From assembly GCF_025244825.1 (NCBI RefSeq), contig NZ_CP104263.1:248001-312000 (forward strand): DNA of 64,000 nucleotides. The letters are read 5' to 3'. This stretch comes from Arthrobacter jinronghuae. GTDB taxonomy: Bacteria; Actinomycetota; Actinomycetes; Actinomycetales; Micrococcaceae. The position numbers and the translations under genes were made by a program. The notes beneath the pieces were generated by a model. The model was not told where the DNA came from. It saw only the letters and a program-made list of their open reading frames with translations, and did not search any database. Shown here one piece after another: positions 59,129-64,000 of the stretch (within the stretch, counting starts at the first letter, position 1; the number at the start of each line of letters is the position of its first letter).

Positions 59129-60309
59129 GGGCCCCGGTGGGCGGAACGGGTGTCCGGGTGCCGCCGAAGGACGGACTCCCGCGCGGCAGCGGCGCCCCGG
59201 GAGACGAGTTTCTCCAACGGCCCCTGCTTTCCCGCAAGCTGCCAAATCACGGCGAAGATTACGAATACGGTGATTTGCAGCCAGAGGGAGAATTCCGGGA
59301 GGTCGACCAGTGCTCCGGTGCCGAGGAAAAGCAGATGGGCGCAGTAGAGGGTAAGCGTCATCCGGCCGGGCGCGGACAGGAGGAGCAACGCCTTGCCTGC
59401 AAAGCGTGAGACCAGCAGCATGGCCCCGAGCACGCCGGCGGCAACTCCTATGGTGTGCAGCAGATCGAACGGTGTGGTGGTGTGCGGCGCGGCAATGGAC
59501 AGCCACCACCAAGAGCTGGTGGGAAGGTACTCTTCGGTGCCCCACACCAGGATTTCCTGGAGATCACCTGTTCTTAGATCCGGCTCCGATGCCAGCAACC
59601 GGTCAAACCCGGGACCGGCGAGCAGCAGCTGGGAGCCGAGCCAGGCAGCCGCGGCAAGTGCCGCGCCGAACCCCAGCAACCCCAGCTGCACGCTGGGCCG
59701 ATCCAGGCTCATCCTGCCGATAGCGAGCCCGGCGGCAATGTAGGCCAGCCACGGAATGGCGGGGTAGGTTCCGGTGAGCAAAAGCTGACTCAGGAAGACA
59801 CCGGGTTCGGTGAGCACGGTAGTGAACGTGGGGTCGAACCCGGGCTCGGGGAGGTAATCCCGCAGGCCCTGCATCAGGATAGGTCCCAGCAGTGCGAACC
59901 CCGCGGCGGCGACGAGCAGGGTCCGGGTCGATACTCCCAGCAGCGGGATTGCCAGCAGGAACATGGCACCGTAGTACGCCAGGATGATGAAGGCGTCCAT
60001 GTCCACGTAGGCGATGGCCAAGCCTAGGGTGGTGACCAGTCCTGCCCTTGCAGCCACGCTCCACCGGGCCGCAACCAGGAAATGTCCGCCTTCCGTCCTT
60101 GCCCTACGGGTGGTGAAGGCCAACGTAACCCCGGCCAGAAGAGCAAAGAGCGCTGCCGCCTTGCCGGCGAACAGCAGCCACGTCAGGGTCGGCTCGCCGT
60201 CTTCGCTAACGGCAGACAGGACATGGATCGCCATCATCCCGAAAAGCGCCAGCCCCCGCGCAGCGTCCACTCCGGACAGCCTGGGTCTCGATGTAGCTAC
60301 TGAAGACAT
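59125..60309 (-). CDS. Heparan-alpha-glucosaminide acetyltransferase-domain/DUF418-like membrane protein
   Basis: A 394-aa multi-pass membrane protein with about 10 hydrophobic segments. The N-terminus RLSGVDAARGLALFGMMAIHVLS is the hallmark (D-x-x-R-G-x-A...H) of the YeiB/DUF418/DUF1624 group of putative membrane acyltransferases. Later, LTLYCAHLLFL matches the DUF418 C-terminus. It overlaps the PPTase gene by 4 nt convergently and faces the NRPS gene divergently across 388 nt. It may modify an envelope glycan or lipid. Substrate unknown. Confidence 0.82.
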   Translation of the reverse strand: MSSVATSRPRLSGVDAARGLALFGMMAIHVLSAVSEDGEPTLTWLLFAGKAAALFALLAGVTLAFTTRRARTEGGHFLVAARWSVAARAGLVTTLGLAIAYVDMDAFIILAYYGAMFLLAIPLLGVSTRTLLVAAAGFALLGPILMQGLRDYLPEPGFDPTFTTVLTEPGVFLSQLLLTGTYPAIPWLAYIAAGLAIGRMSLDRPSVQLGLLGFGAALAAAAWLGSQLLLAGPGFDRLLASEPDLRTGDLQEILVWGTEEYLPTSSWWWLSIAAPHTTTPFDLLHTIGVAAGVLGAMLLVSRFAGKALLLLSAPGRMTLTLYCAHLLFLGTGALVDLPEFSLWLQITVFVIFAVIWQLAGKQGPLEKLVSRGAAAARESVLRRHPDTRSAHRGP

Positions 60310-60697
60310 GCTCTAGATCCCATCGGCAGGTGTTATCCAGCGCCCTGTCGAGTGCCGGGGGTGGACCACACACAACCAACCGCTTCTGTCCGTAACCTAT
60401 CGGAAACCTAAGCGCAGGCTGTGAAGCACCGGGCGCCATTTCTACCTGCGCCCTGCTTGCCTGTGCTGACGCGAGACGCCCGCGGAACGAATTCTAAGTT
60501 GAGTAGTGATCCGAGTAGCCGCGGAGGCGGGGGAGTAATTAACCCCGTACCGGATGGACTCCTGCAGCTCTGGGGTACTCATGTGAATCCGCTGTGAATT
60601 TTCTAGGCTTCCCTGCATCGCCCCGGCCGTCGCCGGGCCCAGGTTGTGGTCCCTCGACCACGGATATGAGATGTACCAGCAGGGAGAACTGCTTTCT
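60310..60697. other. Intergenic region upstream of the Pls-type NRPS gene
   Basis: This 388-nt region between divergent genes contains the two-repeat box at 60582-60599 with TAGGCT at 60604-60609, and GGGAG (60682-60687) before the NRPS start. The left half shows no clear signal. Confidence 0.5.
60582..60609 (+). promoter_or_regulatory. Two-repeat response-regulator-like box with -10 element
   Basis: TGTGAAT occurs twice, 11 bp apart (60582-60588 and 60593-60599). The TAGGCT at 60604-60609 is a plausible -10, 4 nt after the second repeat. On the other strand it reads TCACAGC-N4-TCACATG, close to the mycobacterial PhoP pattern TCACAGC-N4-TCACAGC. The 11-bp spacing on one face of the helix is typical of OmpR/PhoB-family regulators replacing a -35. 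Confidence 0.5.
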
Positions 60698-63600
60698 ATG
60701 AACACGCCCGAAAACCCGCAAGACGTGGCGGCACGACCATCAACCATCCAGCACTCTGCCGCCTTCGGCAGCAAGACCGCACCACCCCTTCCCGAAAGGG
60801 CACCATCAGCAGCAAGCCAGAATCCCGTTCCCGCGGAATTGGCGGTCCTTCACGGCGGCCGCACACCTGAGCAGCGCACCCTGGTCGACATCATCACCGA
60901 AACGGTCTCCGCCTATCCAGGCGCGCCCGCCATCGATGACGGAACCGTTTCCCTGAGCTACGCCGAACTTGAACTGCGGGTGCAGGCGCTCGCAAGGCGG
61001 CTGTGGGCCGGCGGCATCGGTGCCGGTGACCGGGTAGGAATCTATGTCCCCTCCGGATCCGTGGACCTGTACATCGCCATTCTCGGTGTGTTGTACTCCG
61101 GGGCCGCCTATGTTCCGGTGGACACGGACGAACCGGCCGGCCGGGCCGAGACGGTGTGGGCCGAAGGCGGAGTCTGCGCGGTTATCGAAGCAGGGCTGGA
61201 GCTGAACCTGCTCCAGGGCGTCCCCAGCGGCGGGCACAGCCCCCAGCCGCACCCCGAGGACGATGCGTGGATCATCTTCACCTCCGGTTCCACGGGCAAG
61301 CCCAAGGGCGTGGCCGTGACCCACCGCTCCGCGGCTGCCCTGGTGGATGCCGAATCCTCGCTTTACTGCGTCAACGCCCCGCTTTCCCCGGGGGACCGGG
61401 TCCTGGCCGGCCTGTCGGTCAGTTTTGACGCCTCATGTGAGGAGATGTGGCTGGCATGGGCCCACGGTGCGTGCCTGGTTCCGGCCCCTCGTTCCGTGGT
61501 GCGGTCCGGAGCGGATCTCGGCCCCTGGCTGGTCGAACGGAGAATCACTGCCGTTTCAACAGTGCCCACCCTTGCCGCGCACTGGTCCACCGAGACCCTT
61601 GACCGCGTGCGGCTGCTGATTTTCGGCGGTGAAGCCTGCCCGGAGGAGCTGGTCCGGCGCCTGGCTGCCCCCGGGCGGGAAGTCTGGAACACCTACGGCC
61701 CCACGGAAACCACGGTTATTGCCTGCGGTGCGCTTCTGGACGGACAGTCCACCGTCCGGATCGGACTGCCGCTGAACGGGTGGAGCCTCGCCGTCATCGG
61801 CGAAGAGGGGAACCCCGTGCGCTGGGGGGAAGTGGGTGAACTGGTCATCGGCGGTGTAGGTGTTTCGCGGTACCTCGACCCGGAGAAGGACGCCGAAAAA
61901 TTCACCCCGCTTCCGGCCCTCGGGTGGGAACGGGCTTACTACAGCGGAGACCACGTCCGCGCAGACCAGGAAGGCCTCGTCTTTTTGGGGCGCGTGGATG
62001 AGCAGATCAAACTGGGCGGCCGGCGGATTGAGCTCGGCGAGATTGACGACGCCCTGAGCCGGCTGCCGGGCGTGGCCGCGGCTTCCGCCGCCGTCCATTC
62101 CACCCAGTCCGGAAACCGGGTGCTGGCTGGATATCTGGTCCCGGCGGCCGGGGCCACCCTGGACCTGGGTGCCGCACGGGCCCAGTTGGCACAGAACCTG
62201 CCGGCATCCATCGTCCCGTCGCTGGGAATCGTCGATGAGCTGCCGATGAAGGCCTCGGGGAAAGTGGACCGCAAGGCCCTGCCCTGGCCATTGCCGGTTA
62301 GGGAAACGCCGACCGACGTCCGGGTGGAGCTCAACGCCGATCTGCGTTGGCTGGGCCAGCGGTGGACCGATCTGCTGGGACCGCTGCCGTTGACCGAGGA
62401 AAGCGATTTCTTTGCCCTGGGCGGAGCGAGCCTGGCTGCAGCCCAATTGGTCTCTGCACTGCGGGAACGTTATCCGAAGGTCTCGGTTGCCGATATCTAC
62501 GAGCATCCGACGCTGAGCACGATGTCCGACCATTTGACGTCACTGCGCGACTCAACCCTGGACGTCCGTGAAACCCCCGAGTCGCCCTGGTGGCTGGGGC
62601 TGGTGCAGGCACCGCTGATCGTGGCCCTCTACGGGATCACGGGCCTGCGGTACGTCACCGGTATCGCCATCGTGTGCATGGTGATGTTCCATGTAGTGGG
62701 CAGTCCCTGGACGCCGGATCCACCAGTAGTTCCCACCCTCGCGGCCTGGCTGGCCCTGTACAGCCTGCCGGCACGGATGGTGGCCGCGGTGGTGTCGAGC
62801 AGGTTGCTGCTCTTGGGAATAGGCCCCGGCATTTATCGGCGCGGCGGCAGCACCCACCTGAGGCTGTGGGCAGCGGAACGGATAGTGACGTACTGCAAGC
62901 TCGAGCCCATCATGGGATCCCCGCTCGGCATTTGGTATGCCCGCCGGCTGGGCTGCAACATCGGCGAAGGCGTGCACCTTGACGCCATGCCGCCCGTTAC
63001 CGGTTTTGCGTCGATAGGCGACCGGTCCTCCATCGAATATGAAGTAGACCTGGCGGGCCACTGGATTGAAGGCGGACAACTCCACATCGGCCGCGTGCAG
63101 ATCGGCGAAGACGTGCGGATCGGTGCACGGTCCACGCTGATGGGCGGGGCGAAAGTGGGCCGCGGAGCCGAAACGGAACCGGGGACCCTGGTTTCCGGGG
63201 AGATTCCCGCAAATGAACTGTGGGCGGGATCCCAGATGCGGAAGACCGGTAGCGCCGGAGCGGGGTGGCCCACGGAAGCAGCACCGACGTCGGAATCCCG
63301 CAGAGTACGGTTGCTCTACCCGGCTTCCCTGGCTGGCATCGCGTTGTTGAACCTCCTTTCCATAGCGCCCGGATCCGCCCTGATGCTGTGGCTGCTGAAC
63401 GGGGTTTCCTCCTTCACGGACGCCTTGTGGATCCTGGCCGCCTGGGCACCGGTTTTCGTGGTGATTTCCATGCTGATGTTCCTCGCACTCACCGCCGCCG
63501 TGGTCCGCGGTACCGCCCGTCTAATGCCCGAAGGCATGCACCCGGCGGACGGCATGACAGGCTGGGCGTCCTGGTTGAGCAACGTGATGCTTAGCCGGTC

Positions 63601-64000
63601 GCTCATTACGATGTATCCGATCTACGCCAGCGTGCTCACGCCGGTGTGGACGCGGCTCCTGGGAGCGAAGGTCGGGCGCCACGTGGAGATTTCCACCATG
63701 GAAACCGTCCCGCACCTGACACGGCTGGAGGACCGGACCTTCCTGGCGGACCACTCCATGGTGTCCGCGCGGCGAGTGCGCCAGGGGTGGCTGCACCTCG
63801 GCCAGGCGAGTGTCGCGGAACAGTCCTTTGTGGGGAATTCGGCGATCGTCGGGCCGGACACGCACGTTCCGGATAACTCCCTGATTGCGGTGCTTTCCTC
63901 AGTCCCCAAGAACATGCCGGCCGGTACTTCCTGGTTCGGGCGTCCGGCGGTGGAGCTTCCGCGGCCGGTGCAGGTGGGGGACACCGCACGGACCTACGAT
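60698..64000 (+). CDS. Pls/PosA-family single-module non-ribosomal peptide synthetase, partial
   Basis: Opens at an ATG preceded by GGGAGAA and stays open to the window edge (1101 codons). An adenylation domain has A3 FTSGSTGKPKGV (about 193-204), A5 NTYGPTE (about 331), A7 YYSGD (about 413), A8 GRVDEQIKLGGRRIELGEI (431-449) and A10 MKASGKVDRKAL (517). A carrier domain follows with FFALGGASL (Ser near 578; GGASL in place of GGDSL). From about 620 the protein has paired membrane segments and hexapeptide left-handed beta-helix repeats, the terminal region of Pls/epsilon-polylysine-type synthetases. No condensation domain is seen. Product unknown. Confidence 0.88.
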   Translation, partial: MNTPENPQDVAARPSTIQHSAAFGSKTAPPLPERAPSAASQNPVPAELAVLHGGRTPEQRTLVDIITETVSAYPGAPAIDDGTVSLSYAELELRVQALARRLWAGGIGAGDRVGIYVPSGSVDLYIAILGVLYSGAAYVPVDTDEPAGRAETVWAEGGVCAVIEAGLELNLLQGVPSGGHSPQPHPEDDAWIIFTSGSTGKPKGVAVTHRSAAALVDAESSLYCVNAPLSPGDRVLAGLSVSFDASCEEMWLAWAHGACLVPAPRSVVRSGADLGPWLVERRITAVSTVPTLAAHWSTETLDRVRLLIFGGEACPEELVRRLAAPGREVWNTYGPTETTVIACGALLDGQSTVRIGLPLNGWSLAVIGEEGNPVRWGEVGELVIGGVGVSRYLDPEKDAEKFTPLPALGWERAYYSGDHVRADQEGLVFLGRVDEQIKLGGRRIELGEIDDALSRLPGVAAASAAVHSTQSGNRVLAGYLVPAAGATLDLGAARAQLAQNLPASIVPSLGIVDELPMKASGKVDRKALPWPLPVRETPTDVRVELNADLRWLGQRWTDLLGPLPLTEESDFFALGGASLAAAQLVSALRERYPKVSVADIYEHPTLSTMSDHLTSLRDSTLDVRETPESPWWLGLVQAPLIVALYGITGLRYVTGIAIVCMVMFHVVGSPWTPDPPVVPTLAAWLALYSLPARMVAAVVSSRLLLLGIGPGIYRRGGSTHLRLWAAERIVTYCKLEPIMGSPLGIWYARRLGCNIGEGVHLDAMPPVTGFASIGDRSSIEYEVDLAGHWIEGGQLHIGRVQIGEDVRIGARSTLMGGAKVGRGAETEPGTLVSGEIPANELWAGSQMRKTGSAGAGWPTEAAPTSESRRVRLLYPASLAGIALLNLLSIAPGSALMLWLLNGVSSFTDALWILAAWAPVFVVISMLMFLALTAAVVRGTARLMPEGMHPADGMTGWASWLSNVMLSRSLITMYPIYASVLTPVWTRLLGAKVGRHVEISTMETVPHLTRLEDRTFLADHSMVSARRVRQGWLHLGQASVAEQSFVGNSAIVGPDTHVPDNSLIAVLSSVPKNMPAGTSWFGRPAVELPRPVQVGDTARTYD

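Noticed and set aside
1..64000. CRISPR arrays, insertion sequences, rRNA and integrated prophage
   Set aside because: No spaced direct repeats, transposase-like proteins, terminal inverted repeats, rRNA sequence or phage structural genes were seen.

Overview
The window is high-GC DNA with dense gene packing. It reads as chromosome of an actinobacterium of the Micrococcaceae, most likely Arthrobacter or a close relative. The pointers are a mycothiol-dependent maleylpyruvate isomerase-type enzyme, a DUF222/HNH endonuclease, the conserved actinobacterial trio of histidine phosphatase, DUF3090 and SCO1664 proteins, an MT0933-like short protein, LytR_C and VapB-like small genes, and a Pls-type NRPS. 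Identification is by family recognition only. I saw no rRNA, canonical tRNA, CRISPR array, prophage or insertion sequence.

Layout. 0-3.4 kb: tctCBA tripartite tricarboxylate transporter, divergent from a universal stress protein cut by the left edge. 3.4-5.6 kb: phosphatase/DUF3090/SCO1664 operon. 5.6-13.5 kb: small regulatory and transport units (PadR/HAAS pair, MerR, a deoxyribosyltransferase-like protein with a TTG start, VOC, EamA/LysR divergent pair, APC permease) and a broken DUF3500 lipoprotein gene. 13.8-20.6 kb: fatty-acid desaturase, GrpB, DUF3060 lipoprotein, a decayed gene fragment, an FMO/SDR operon, a membrane protein paralogous to that fragment, and PhzF.

21-27 kb is a self-contained catabolic module. 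A LacI-type repressor is divergent from an amino-acid-type ABC importer, a Gfo/Idh/MocA dehydrogenase and a DAO-type FAD oxidoreductase. The genes are tightly coupled, the intergenic region holds two matching LacI-style operators, and a strong hairpin closes the operon. A frameshifted YbjQ-like gene, a cyclic-nucleotide-binding/thioredoxin-reductase-like fusion without the CxxC pair, and an amino-acid permease follow.

31-40 kb carries SDR, HTH, DinB polymerase, MurJ-like flippase, LTA-synthase-like enzyme, quinone oxidoreductase and small proteins. 40-46 kb carries a methyltransferase, the mycothiol-dependent enzyme, an HTH/Clp-N pair with a near-consensus promoter, HNH endonuclease, hydrolase, a 5 x 15 bp tandem repeat and an SDR. 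46-57 kb carries an MFS pump/TetR pair, an Fe-S flavoenzyme of the 2,4-dienoyl-CoA reductase family, formamidase with an FmdB-like regulator, a BCCT osmolyte carrier, a 2OG-Fe(II) oxygenase, glutathione peroxidase and a HAD phosphatase.

57-64 kb carries VapB-like and LytR_C genes, an Sfp-type phosphopantetheinyl transferase, an acyltransferase-like membrane protein and a Pls-family single-module NRPS that runs off the right edge. The PPTase is the obvious candidate to activate the NRPS carrier domain, and a two-repeat response-regulator-like box sits at the NRPS promoter.
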